DNA of 64,000 nucleotides, taken from positions 18,880 to 82,879 of the forward strand of contig JADJLN010000013.1 of assembly GCA_016710115.1 (NCBI GenBank), given 5' to 3'. The translations under genes were made by a program, and so were the position numbers. The notes below the pieces were generated by a model. It ran no database searches. It saw only the letters and a program-made list of their open reading frames with translations, and had not been told where the DNA came from. Shown one piece after another: positions 1-8,035 of the stretch; the first letter of the stretch is position 1; every line of letters begins with the position of its first letter. This DNA is from Saprospiraceae bacterium. Its GTDB lineage: Bacteria > Bacteroidota > Bacteroidia > Chitinophagales > Saprospiraceae.

Positions 1-2
1 AG

Positions 3-1154
3 TCGCGTGAAGAGCTGGGCGATCAGGTCGGGGTGATCGAAGCCATCAACGGGCTCGGTGACGTGGCTCGCCGTCAGGGAAGATATCGGGAAGCTCTGGC
101 TTTTACTCAGAGCTATTTTGAACTGGCCCTAGCGATCGATAATGGCAAGTTTATCCGCAACGGATGGAAGGACCTGGCCCGGGTGCACAAGGCGTTGGGC
201 AACTGGAAAGAGGCCCTGCGTTGTCATGAAAACTATGAAGATCTGCGATGGCAGGAATTCAATGACAAGCGGGTCAAGGATTATGAACGTCGGGAAGTCC
301 TGTACGGGGATCTGAAAAAACAGATCAAGCTCGAAAAGCAGGAACAGGAAATCGCCTTGCAGGATGCCCGGTTGAGTGAGGCGCGGACGAGACAGCGGGC
401 GTTAATGGGTGGCGGACTGGCCTTGGCATTACTCGCACTCCTATTATATAATCGCTACCGAATCAAAAATAAAGCGAACAAGGATCTGGAAGAAAAGAAT
501 GCCATTATTGACGCGGAACGAAAGAAATCGGATGACTTACTGTTGAACATCCTGCCGGCAACGACTGCACGAGAGCTCAAGGAAACCGGGCGGGCGCAGG
601 CGAAACATTATGATTCTGTGACTGTCCTGTTTACTGATTTTTCCGGCTTCACGGCGACGGCTGCCAAACTGGCCCCGGCTGATCTGGTGGAGGAGCTCGA
701 CACCTGTTTCCGGGCCTTTGATGCGATCACCAGCCGACATGGGATCGAAAAGATCAAGACCATCGGTGATTCCTATCTCTGTGTGGGTGGCTTGCCGGAA
801 GAACGTGAGGGCCATGCCCTGGATGTCGTTCGGGCTGCACAGGAGATGCAGGAATGGATGGAAGCTCGAGTGGTGAAATTGGCCAATGAAGGTCGCCCCT
901 TCTTCCGCATGCGGGCAGGAATTCATACCGGACCTGTGGTTGCCGGTGTGGTGGGCGACCGGAAGTTTGCCTATGACATCTGGGGAGATACAGTGAATAC
1001 GGCGGCACGAATGGAGAGCAACAGCGAGCCGGGCCGGATCAATCTGTCTGCTGCAACCTGGGTGGAAGTACGGGACCAGATCACCTGTTCACCCCGGGGC
1101 GCGATCGAAGCCAAGGGCAAAGGGATGCTGGAGATGTATTTTGTCGAAAATTGA
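3..1154 (+). CDS. TPR-membrane class III adenylate cyclase (5' truncated by window)
   Basis: Makes cAMP from ATP, presumably as a membrane-anchored signalling protein. The frame is open from base 3, so the true start lies before the window; the first in-window ATG is at 33. Numbering from that Met: TPR-like helices at ~1-75, a charged coiled coil at ~75-122, one transmembrane helix at ~124-141, a second coiled coil, and the cyclase domain at ~190-373. Metal-binding Asp residues sit in FTDFSGF (D202) and IKTIGDSY (D246). The transition-state pair is in WGDTVNTAARM (N322, R326). The base-selecting pair is Lys (K242) and Asp (D315), which in this family points to ATP rather than GTP. This N-terminal TPR, TM, cyclase order is common in Bacteroidota. 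Confidence is high for the domain; the upstream sensor part is not visible. Confidence 0.93.
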   Translation, partial: SREELGDQVGVIEAINGLGDVARRQGRYREALAFTQSYFELALAIDNGKFIRNGWKDLARVHKALGNWKEALRCHENYEDLRWQEFNDKRVKDYERREVLYGDLKKQIKLEKQEQEIALQDARLSEARTRQRALMGGGLALALLALLLYNRYRIKNKANKDLEEKNAIIDAERKKSDDLLLNILPATTARELKETGRAQAKHYDSVTVLFTDFSGFTATAAKLAPADLVEELDTCFRAFDAITSRHGIEKIKTIGDSYLCVGGLPEEREGHALDVVRAAQEMQEWMEARVVKLANEGRPFFRMRAGIHTGPVVAGVVGDRKFAYDIWGDTVNTAARMESNSEPGRINLSAATWVEVRDQITCSPRGAIEAKGKGMLEMYFVEN

Positions 1155-1201
1155 AGGGAAGCAGGCAGCAGATAGAAACGCTGCGGCGTTTAGAATAAAA
1201 G

Positions 1202-1296
1202 AAGGCAGCCCCACCAACAATAACCTTATCAACCTGGTGCTTTAACCTATTGCACTTTCGAAAACGGAGTATGAGAAGAAAAGGGGCTGCCTTTTT
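1202..1296 (+). terminator. Long-range inverted repeat with T tail (terminator or small structured RNA)
   Basis: AAGGCAGCCCC (1202-1212) pairs perfectly with GGGGCTGCCTT (1283-1293) and is followed by a T run. The 70-nt interior is unusually long for a simple terminator and contains a possible smaller hairpin (CACC.../...GGTG). It lies 47 nt after the cyclase stop codon, so it may end that transcript. A small stable RNA closed by this stem is the alternative. Confidence 0.45.
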
Positions 1297-1446
1297 AATC
1301 TTACACTCAAACGCCCCCATTGCGTTCCCCGGTATGTGGAATTTGTTAGAAAAAGATTAAAAAGGGGGAATTACCATCATTTCTGGGCTAGAACGACTGC
1401 ATTTCTCAGGAGGTTATGAGTCCTGGAGGTTATGAGGTTATGAGGT

Positions 1447-2052
1447 TATGAGTGGAGAAGTTGAGGGGTCGAGGGGGAAAGTTATTGAGTTAAGGGGTTA
1501 TTCCGATATTTCGAAAAGGAACAGAGGTGTCCGTAATTAGTTAAATGCAGTAGGTCGCTCCCATCCTGTTCATCCTCAAATCCTGAGAATCCTGATGCTG
1601 ACAATTTGCGATATTTGGTGTTTCATGCCTGCCGGCAGTCAAGATTTCAATGATTCGAATAATGCCTGCGAAACGAGCCCTGAAGGGGCGTAATAACTAA
1701 GCCCCAGGCAAAGCCTGGGGATCCATCAGCACCAAATCAGAGCCCTGAAGGGGCGAAAGAGGCCTCTCTCGATCGGAGACACAACTGAATTTTTTGTGGC
1801 ATCAGAGCAATTGGGTTTTCCAATTTTATTACACCCATACTACCCCTTTTTGCGGGAGAGGGGGTGTAGTGTATGAGTGGAGAAGTGGAGAAGTGGAGAA
1901 GTCGAGGAGAAAAGTTATTGAGGTCAGGGGTTACTTCCTTCGGCAGTCAGGATTTCGATATTTCGAAAAGACTAAGAGGTGTCCGTAGTCGGTCAAATGG
2001 TGTAGGTCTCTCCCATCCTGTTCATCCTCAAATCCTGAGAATCCTGATGCTG
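1447..2052. repeat. Pair of diverged direct repeats in a gene-free region
   Basis: Two related blocks, about 1447-1600 and 1873-2052, share the same order of phrases: a 'gagtggagaag' start, a 'gatatttcgaaaag' segment, 'aggtgtccgta', and then a long nearly identical tail at 1561-1602 and 2010-2051. The wider stretch 1300-2400 has no convincing gene; short reading frames in it follow the repeats rather than any protein family. The block between them holds a triple-hairpin element (1677-1754). Confidence 0.7.
1677..1754. repeat. Triple-hairpin intergenic element, copy 1
   Basis: Outer hairpin GCCCTGAAGGGGC at 1677-1689, central hairpin CCCCAGGC-AAA-GCCTGGGG at 1702-1720, and an identical outer hairpin at 1742-1754. 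The same three-part architecture recurs at 26527, 58082, 58509 and 58721 with different but internally matched stems. Function unknown; it lies between genes and codes for nothing recognisable. Confidence 0.75.
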
Positions 2053-2402
2053 ATAATGTGCGGTATTCAGTGCTCGTTATTCGCTATTCGGCCGTTTTTG
2101 ATAGAGATGGTCAGAGAGGAATGAACTGGTTTGGATTCCGTGATAACCTCCCTCCTCCGGCGGGCTGGCACCCCAACCCCCGGACGAGACTACGTCTGTC
2201 TGGGCATGCTTCTCCTTTTCAAGGAGAAGGGAACTCCAACAATAAGAAGCTAATTTGAAATTCAGGTCCCTTTACCTTTTAACCTTTACCCTTTACCGGC
2301 CAAAAGGGAACATTCTGCTTAAGTGGCGACAGCCACTGACGTGCTTGGCCCCGAGTCCTCGGGGCGAACACCTGCCCGCCGTGGCGGGGCGAACAGCGCG
2401 TT

Positions 2403-2738
2403 TCACCCCACGATCTTCTTCGCCTCTTCTAACTTCTTTGGTAGCTGACCGGTGAGGATATGCCAGAACATGATAAAGTCGGAGATCAGGCTCATCCCGA
2501 GGTAGACGAAGGTGGCCGGCTTGTTCTTCTCAAAAAAGAAATGGCCAACCCAGGCAAAGCCGTACCCGCACACAGGAACGAGGGCGACCAGCCAGAGTGG
2601 TCCGACGAACAACCCATAGACCAGCAGAGTGATCAATCCAGCCGTGCCGATAAAATGGAGCGCTCTGCTGGTCGGGTGCTGGTGTTCAGTAAGGTAATAG
2701 GGATAGAATTCCTTGAGGGTGGAGTACTTTTTATTCAT
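2403..2738 (-). CDS. Mpo1-like / DUF962 membrane protein
   Basis: Small integral membrane protein of the Mpo1-like (YGL010w/DUF962) family, whose yeast member is a 2-hydroxy fatty acid dioxygenase. The start chosen gives MNKKYSTLKEFYPYYLTEHQHP, the typical N-terminus with a conserved HxHP-like stretch; an ATG 21 bases further upstream is possible but adds residues absent from the family. Hydrophobic segments occupy roughly residues 25-65 and 75-100, with a GHFFFEKNKPAT motif in the loop between them. About 111 residues, normal for short bacterial members. The bacterial substrate is not known. Confidence 0.85.
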   Translation of the reverse strand: MNKKYSTLKEFYPYYLTEHQHPTSRALHFIGTAGLITLLVYGLFVGPLWLVALVPVCGYGFAWVGHFFFEKNKPATFVYLGMSLISDFIMFWHILTGQLPKKLEEAKKIVG

Positions 2739-2997
2739 CGGAACCAATTGGGCTATCAATGTACGATTAGAAACAAAATGGACTTGGATACATAGATGAA
2801 ATTAGTGATTCATTTCGTACTGACCGGCTGCAGCCTCCAGCTACCCTCAAGTATTCAGCGACGATCCTGTAGGACCCAACCGATTCAACTGCAATAATGG
2901 CAGGCTCATTTGTGCATTTTTGCCATTTTGGCATCTGTCCTTCTGTCTGGAAGGTCATTTTGGCGGGAAAACCGGGATGGTACAGCACTTGTACAGG

Positions 2998-3378
2998 ATG
3001 AATCAAAAGCAAAACCTCATGAAAATGACTTCGTATCCACCAGCACAATGCCGCCCGGCGGCAGCTTCTGTTCGTCCGGCCATGAACGTCCGGGAAGAAA
3101 ACCAGACCATTGAATTGCAATTTGTCATTCCCGGATTCCGGAGGGATGACATTACCATTCAGGTCGAGGACCAGCAGCTGATCATCAAAGGCGAACCCGG
3201 GAAGGAAGAGATCAACGGCTATGTTCGTCGGGAATTCCGCCCAGCCGCATTTGAAAAGCGATTCAAGCTCAGTGACCGCGTCGCTCAGGATGCTATCGAA
3301 GCCAGAGTGGAGGACGGTATTCTGTTCGTCACCGTTGGCCTGATCGAGCCGGTTCGCCGGGAAATTGCGGTAGCTTAA
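2998..3378 (+). CDS. Hsp20-family small heat-shock protein (first of two)
   Basis: ATP-independent holdase chaperone fold. The alpha-crystallin domain covers roughly the last 95 residues: VIPGFRRDDITIQVEDQQLIIKG, a variable loop, FEKRFKLSD, and then GILFVTVGL near the end. There is no clear C-terminal I-x-I oligomerisation motif, and the N-terminal arm is short, so it may act as a partner of the next gene rather than alone. Start is uncertain: ATG at 2998 or in-frame ATG at 3019. It sits 39 bp upstream of a second Hsp20 gene on the same strand and is probably co-transcribed with it. Confidence 0.78.
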   Translation: MNQKQNLMKMTSYPPAQCRPAAASVRPAMNVREENQTIELQFVIPGFRRDDITIQVEDQQLIIKGEPGKEEINGYVRREFRPAAFEKRFKLSDRVAQDAIEARVEDGILFVTVGLIEPVRREIAVA

Positions 3379-3417
3379 TCCACAATCATTTGTTCACTAA
3401 CCAAAATCAAATAAACC

Positions 3418-3852
3418 ATGAAACCTGTATTGTTTCGCCCGTTTGCCCCTGCATTCAAGGGATTCTTCGACGAGTTTCTCCCAAAAAACATGACCTCCAT
3501 GTTTGATGGAGATGACTTTTTCACCACACCTGCTGTCAACATCAAGGAGACAGATTCCGGCTTCCATCTGGAGGTTGCCGCGCCCGGTTTGCAGAAGGAA
3601 GACTTCAAGCTGGCTGTAGAACATAATGTGCTCACGATCTCTGCTGAAAAGCAGAAAAGCGAGGAGGACAAAACAGACAACTACACCCGGAAGGAGTTTC
3701 AGTATGCCAGCTTCAAACGCAGCTTCCAGTTGCCTGAGCATATCCAGGATGAAAAGATCAAGGCCAACTACAACAATGGTGTACTGACTATCGAATTGCC
3801 AAAAACCGAAGCAACCATTTCCCCAAAGGGACGCACCATTGAGATCAAGTAA
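3418..3852 (+). CDS. Hsp20/alpha-crystallin small heat-shock protein
   Basis: 144-residue cytoplasmic holdase chaperone that binds unfolding proteins under stress. N-terminal arm 1-38 (aromatic-rich, FRPFAPAFKGFFDEF), alpha-crystallin domain ~39-130 with the signature A-x-x-x-n-G-V-L (ANYNNGVLTIELPK), and a C-terminal extension ending RTIEIK, which contains the I-x-I motif used for oligomer assembly. Typical IbpA-class length. It follows another Hsp20 gene, suggesting a two-chaperone operon, and is followed by a strong rho-independent terminator at 3878-3909. Confidence 0.95.
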   Translation: MKPVLFRPFAPAFKGFFDEFLPKNMTSMFDGDDFFTTPAVNIKETDSGFHLEVAAPGLQKEDFKLAVEHNVLTISAEKQKSEEDKTDNYTRKEFQYASFKRSFQLPEHIQDEKIKANYNNGVLTIELPKTEATISPKGRTIEIK

Positions 3853-3877
3853 CAGAACATTGAAGTTTGGTAAAGCA

Positions 3878-3909
3878 GTCGGCCTCCTGATTTGGGGGCC
3901 GGCTTTTTT
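3878..3909 (+). terminator. Rho-independent terminator after the Hsp20 pair
   Basis: Ten-base-pair stem (GTCGGCCTCC / GGGGGCCGGC, with two G-T pairs), loop TGATTT, and six T residues directly after the stem. It starts 26 bases past the Hsp20 stop codon. Confidence 0.85.
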
Positions 3910-3940
3910 ATTATGGAGTGTTGGTCATTGGGCTATTCGA

Positions 3941-4010
3941 AAGCGGAAAGCGGAAGGTGGAAAGCGGAAAGCGGAAGGTGGAAAGCGGAATTAGGAAATC
4001 GGAAGGCAGA
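3941..4010. repeat. GGAAAGC-type short tandem repeat
   Basis: Degenerate tandem array of the words 'ggaaagc' and 'ggaaggt'. The same words recur at 45165-45220. Between the Hsp20 terminator and the palindrome at 4052 no gene is seen. Confidence 0.7.
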
Positions 4011-4051
4011 ACTTCTTGACATGTAGACCAAAATCAAAATTTATTAAATAA

Positions 4052-4111
4052 CGTGTTGAGGGGTTAAGCTGCCAAAGAATGTTTGGGTGGCTAACTTAAC
4101 CCCTCAACGCG
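4052..4111. terminator. Long palindrome between convergent genes, probable bidirectional terminator
   Basis: Seventeen-base arms, CGTGTTGAGGGGTTAAG (4052-4068) and CTTAACCCCTCAACGCG (4095-4111), with one mismatch. An inner smaller hairpin (CCAAA...TTTGG) lies in the 26-nt centre. It is located between the end of the Hsp20 operon and the 3' end of the convergent lipoprotein gene. No strong T tract follows, so a protein-binding palindrome is also possible. Confidence 0.5.
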
Positions 4112-4268
4112 TTTATAAAACAATCAAAGGAAAATACCATATTGTTGAGATGACTTGAAAATACTGCTACAAATCAGTTTATTCCTTTGATGCGAAAATT
4201 TTTTGGCTCAAAAATCTGGTAAAAAAGAACTACCAGCCTATGTATTGATTTCGAAGCCAAACTGGTGT

Positions 4269-4793
4269 TTAAAATGGATTCCAACGTCCAAATCCCAAAC
4301 CACCATCATCTCCCGATGTGGAAATCAGTGCAAGATTCAATGTAGCGGCCAGAACTCCTGCTCCGACAATAATCCAAGTCACATCACGATTTTCTTTGTA
4401 TTCCTGGATTCTTGCAACCCGCTTAATAGGGAATGAAAAGCGACCATCCATCAATTTTAAACCAACACCCTGATCCTTCAAGATAATCTTAATCTGACGT
4501 CCTTGAGTTTGCGAAAGTTGGTTTCCACCAATTTGTTTTGGTTTCTCCAAAACGGAAATTACTTCTCCATAAACAGATGAACTGTCAATCGATGTAAGAT
4601 TGATGAGAAAAAATGTCGGATGACCAGATGTGGTTAAATAGACATCAAAAAGTCCATCATCAGGATCCACCAAATCCATTAATTTTATTTCTTTCTGAAC
4701 GGTCCATCTTGGGATATGGCAACTGCTCATAGAGCCTAACAAAAGGCCAAGAATCAAATAGACAATAAAAAACATTCGGTGATTCGTCTTCAT
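4269..4793 (-). CDS. Putative lipoprotein of unknown function
   Basis: Start set at the ATG giving MKTNHRMFFIVYLILGLLLGSMSSC, a lipoprotein signal peptide ending in a lipobox-like SMSSC; the open frame extends 22 codons further upstream without signal-like features. The mature part is ~150 residues with a central beta-rich segment and a second hydrophobic helix near the C-terminus (DVTWIIVGAGVLAATLNLAL), then a glycine-rich tail. No family is recognised. The coding region is more AT-rich than its neighbours. It converges on the Hsp20 operon. Confidence 0.7.
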   Translation of the reverse strand: MKTNHRMFFIVYLILGLLLGSMSSCHIPRWTVQKEIKLMDLVDPDDGLFDVYLTTSGHPTFFLINLTSIDSSSVYGEVISVLEKPKQIGGNQLSQTQGRQIKIILKDQGVGLKLMDGRFSFPIKRVARIQEYKENRDVTWIIVGAGVLAATLNLALISTSGDDGGLGFGRWNPF

Positions 4794-4989
4794 TTTTATG
4801 ACTTTTTCTTGATAATCAAAACTACTTCGCTCAACTTGTTCTTGCAAGACATTCATCATATTTATGTGGTCAAACCACTTCTGCAGATTCTCTCTTCCAG
4901 GTTATAACAACCATTTATTCCAACTTTCACATTCACAGGCGATCCTTCCCAAGTTGCCTGAAGCTGTACAGATCAAGTATCTTGCATTC

Positions 4990-5427
4990 ATGCGCATCAA
5001 ACTCGACATTCCGGAATCGCTTCCCTTTCAAACCGGGATCGTGGTTCGGGTCACCGATCTGAACTACGGCAACCACCTGGGTAATGACCGTATGCTGGCC
5101 TACTTGCAGGAAGCCCGCGTGCAATGGCTCACATCCTTAGGCCTGACCGAACTGGATGCCCACGGTGTCGGATTCCTGCAAGTGGATGCCGCCATCCAAT
5201 ACAAAGCCGAAGGGTTCTATGACGATCGCATCATCATCCAGGTGGGTACAGCCGACTGGACAGCCAAGAGCTGGGACTTTGTCTATCGACTGATCCTGCC
5301 CGATCAGGAGAATCGGATTCTGGCACTCGCCAAAACGGGTATGGTCGCCTTTGACTATGCCACCCGAAAAGTGGTCCATGTGCCTGGCCGGTTGCGAGAG
5401 GATCTGGATGGCCGAAGCAGCGTTTGA
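4990..5427 (+). CDS. Acyl-CoA thioesterase, hotdog fold (YbgC/4HBT-like)
   Basis: Predicted hydrolase of acyl-CoA thioesters in the cytoplasm. About 145 residues from the chosen ATG (MRIKLDIPESLPF). The family signature VTDLNYGNHLGNDRMLAYLQEAR carries the D-x-N-Y-G-x-H-L-G-N catalytic loop and the following hotdog helix; beta strands follow (FLQVDAAIQYKAEGFYDDRIIIQV). The frame is open further upstream (from 4864), but the added residues do not resemble the family. The stop is directly followed by a 9-bp tandem repeat array. Confidence 0.88.
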   Translation: MRIKLDIPESLPFQTGIVVRVTDLNYGNHLGNDRMLAYLQEARVQWLTSLGLTELDAHGVGFLQVDAAIQYKAEGFYDDRIIIQVGTADWTAKSWDFVYRLILPDQENRILALAKTGMVAFDYATRKVVHVPGRLREDLDGRSSV

Positions 5428-5437
5428 GAGGGGAAGG

Positions 5438-5596
5438 AGGTTATGAGTTGGGGGGTTATGAGTTGGGGGGTTATGAGTTGGGAGGTTATGAGGTTATGAG
5501 GTTGGGAGGTTATGAGGTTATGAGGTTATGAGGTTATGAGGTTATGAGGTTATGAGGTTATGAAGTTATGAGGTTATGAGGTTATGAGGTTATGAA
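5438..5596 (+). repeat. (GAGGTTATG)n 9-bp tandem repeat array
   Basis: Roughly seventeen units of a 9-base motif GAGGTTATG, with early units diverged to GAGTTGGGGGGTTATG-type words. Units near the 3' end are almost perfect. The array ends about 30 bases before the start codon of the secreted glycosidase-like gene, with an AT-rich spacer in between. Related words occur at 1420-1450 and 58003-58035. Confidence 0.92.
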
Positions 5597-5626
5597 AAAA
5601 ATAATTTCAATATAATATATCTATAT

Positions 5627-7516
5627 ATGCGGGTGTTGATCCTCTTTTATTTGTTGTCGGCCAGCATGACCATTGGAACTGCACAGAATACTTGTCCATT
5701 ACAGATTGGAACCAACCTGGCCGGACCGGCTGACTATGGCAGCGAATGGCCTCTGGTGGACATCATGAAATACGCACGGACCTGGACCACCCACAATGCC
5801 TATTGGGTCGGAGGAGGGGTGAATGCCTGGGATACGCAGGTACTTTCTTTCTTTAACCTGGATGAACACGGGTGGCCGATGCAGGTACCCGTAGACAACA
5901 TCCCCGGCACGGAAGCTCCGCAGATCGTCCTGACCGTTTGGGCCAATACTGCCGTACTGCCTGGTGGCACCTATATCCTGCTTTATGAAGGGGAAGGCAC
6001 GATCACGCTCCAATGGGATGCACAGGTGATTTCCTCCGAACCGGGACGAATGGAGGTCAATGTCACCCCGGGAGTCGCAAATATTATGGCACTGGAGATC
6101 AACGAAACCAGCCCCACCAACCATATTCGCAATATCCGCTTTCTCATGCCCGGCACGGAAGAGACCTATCCCGAACAGATCTGGAGCACGGAATGGAAGG
6201 ATAAACTTGCCCCCTTCTCAGCCCTCCGATTTATGGATTGGGGATATACCAACAATTCACCCCTCCAGGATTGGACAGATCGTACAGTCCTGGATGACTA
6301 CGTTTATACAGATGTGGGCATGCCGTATGAATTGATGATCAAGGCCTGTAACGACCTGGACAAAGACGCCTGGATCTGCATTCCACATCAGGCCAGTGAC
6401 GACTATATCCTGCAGATGGCCACCCTGTTTCGCGATGAGCTGGAGCCGGAGCGCAAAATGTATGTGGAATATTCCAATGAGACATGGAACTGGCTGTTTG
6501 AACAAACACACTACCTCGATGAACAGGGAGATCAGAACACGCCCTGGCCGGAGCGGACCGTACCGTTTATCCAGAATGCCCTGGATATCTGGTCGGGGGT
6601 CTTTGCCAATGAGATGGACCGGATCGTTCGTGTCGTGGGCGTCCAGCATTCCTGGCAAGACGTCAGCAACCGGGTAGTCTTCAACATGGAGCCCGGCAGT
6701 TTTGACGCCTTTGCTCCGGCTGCCTACTTCCATATTCCCGGTGAAGGGCATGCGGCTCTGAAGTCGATGGGCAATAATGTGCCTGTGGAGGAGGTCCTCT
6801 ATTGGGCGCGGCAGGGCATGCTCAACGAGGCCTGGACCTGGACACTCAGCCAGCAGGAATCGATAGCAGATGAACTTGGCATTCCCATGTTGTACTATGA
6901 AGGAGGGCAACACCTCACACCCGACCCCTGGGGTACTGATCAGAATTATGGCCCCGCCATGGTGGCCGCACAACGGGATTCCGGGATGTACACACTCTAC
7001 CGCGAGTGGCTGGATTCCCTGTCCACGCTGGGCACATCCGAGCAACCCGGTCTGCTCATGCATTTTTCCTATATCGGCGTTCCGAGCCAGAAATATGGCA
7101 GCTTTGGCAGCCTGGAATGCCAGTTTTGTCCGGATGAATATTTTCCCAAATACGAGGCATTGATCGACTACCAGGATGAATGTGCACCTTCCACCCGAAT
7201 CAATGATCCAGATCCGGAAGCCAACTGGCAGGTTTGGCCAAACCCGGTGTCGGACGGCAACCTGTATTGCCGCTGGACGGCACAAGAAGGAGGGTCAATA
7301 GACGTATCCGATATCCAAGGAATCCACCTGGGTACTTATCCGGCCAATCGCGAGTCCATTACACAGATAACACTGCCAGCTTATTCGGGAACATTCATCC
7401 TCTGCTTTCGGGAGAAGGCGGACAGATCCTTGATCGCACCCGGGTGGTTCGGCTTCACTGATCGCAGAAAAAACCAGATCACATCTGTCCAAAACAATTT
7501 ATTCTGTAAAATATGA
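5627..7516 (+). CDS. Secreted GH-A-like glycosidase with damaged T9SS sorting domain
   Basis: Signal peptide at 1-19 (cleavage after GTAQ), a beta-rich N-terminal region, then a probable TIM-barrel hydrolase domain at ~190-510. E285 in YVEYSNETWNW resembles the acid/base Asn-Glu of clan GH-A, and E425 in YYEGGQ could be the nucleophile; this assignment is inferred from motifs only. Residues ~528 onward start a T9SS type A sorting domain (WQVWPNPVSDGNLY). This frame then becomes atypical after FILCFRE near 7407. The +1 frame instead gives GGQILDRTRVVRLH and stops at 7461, a normal sorting-domain ending, so a single-base indel is likely. The listed frame instead runs into the TIR element beginning at 7482. 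Confidence 0.82.
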   Translation: MRVLILFYLLSASMTIGTAQNTCPLQIGTNLAGPADYGSEWPLVDIMKYARTWTTHNAYWVGGGVNAWDTQVLSFFNLDEHGWPMQVPVDNIPGTEAPQIVLTVWANTAVLPGGTYILLYEGEGTITLQWDAQVISSEPGRMEVNVTPGVANIMALEINETSPTNHIRNIRFLMPGTEETYPEQIWSTEWKDKLAPFSALRFMDWGYTNNSPLQDWTDRTVLDDYVYTDVGMPYELMIKACNDLDKDAWICIPHQASDDYILQMATLFRDELEPERKMYVEYSNETWNWLFEQTHYLDEQGDQNTPWPERTVPFIQNALDIWSGVFANEMDRIVRVVGVQHSWQDVSNRVVFNMEPGSFDAFAPAAYFHIPGEGHAALKSMGNNVPVEEVLYWARQGMLNEAWTWTLSQQESIADELGIPMLYYEGGQHLTPDPWGTDQNYGPAMVAAQRDSGMYTLYREWLDSLSTLGTSEQPGLLMHFSYIGVPSQKYGSFGSLECQFCPDEYFPKYEALIDYQDECAPSTRINDPDPEANWQVWPNPVSDGNLYCRWTAQEGGSIDVSDIQGIHLGTYPANRESITQITLPAYSGTFILCFREKADRSLIAPGWFGFTDRRKNQITSVQNNLFCKI

Positions 7517-8027
7517 GTGCTGATAATCAATGAAATAACACTCTTCATATCATAAAATCCGAATCTACCCCCCCAAAAAAAATTAATCGTCGCCAAACCA
7601 GGGCCTCCCAGCACATCAAGGACCCGTCCATCAGGCAAACAATTGGATTCTATAGTTGTATGAAAACAGTCAATCGTAAAAAGTGCCGCATTATTTGATC
7701 GGACATTTGATGCGTGTATTGAAATTTTACGTGAAAAAAGAGTATCAATGATGCAAATAACCACCGATCAAATACGAGCGGCCGGGTCTTGATGTTAACG
7801 TCAACCAATCCAGAGACGAGTTAGCAATGCTCTTAAACATAAAAAGAAGGCCCATTTTGGCGACAAGCGGTTTTTGGTGACTTTTTGCCGCAACAAAAAG
7901 ACACAGCCTCGCCGGCTTGAGGCGGGCCAGAGGTGAACTGCTACGATTAAAATTTCCGAATGAGGCAACGAGTGGAACACTGCAACCGCCAAGGGCAACC
8001 TTCTGAGGTTTATTTTGGACAGATCTG
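7482..8027 (-). mobile_element. TIR element copy A (non-autonomous, MITE-like, ~546 bp)
   Basis: Ends carry inverted repeats: ATCTGTCCAAAAC at the left (7483-7495) and, inverted, ATCTGTCCAAAAT at the right (8012-8024). An 11-bp direct repeat AAACCAGATCA flanks it (7471-7481 and 8028-8038), as expected for a target duplication. The interior matches 22258-22700 and the ends match 31544-32033. No transposase is encoded; one interior frame (7764 down to ~7500) is partly conserved with copy B (VRSNNAA, GRVLDV). It lies between two convergent gene ends, and the right-hand duplication contains the stop codon of the next gene. Confidence 0.85.
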
Positions 8028-8035
8028 AAACCAGA

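Noticed and set aside
5438..5596. Possible CRISPR-like array
   Set aside because: Pure 9-bp tandem units without unique spacers; no cas genes in the window.
6257..7285. 342-codon minus-strand frame inside the glycosidase-like gene
   Set aside because: Antisense to a gene with signal peptide and catalytic motifs; amino-acid pattern follows the sense codons.
7381..7764. 127-codon minus frame in TIR element A as a transposase
   Set aside because: Only a short part is conserved with copy B and no transposase motif (DDE, HUH or Tyr) is present.
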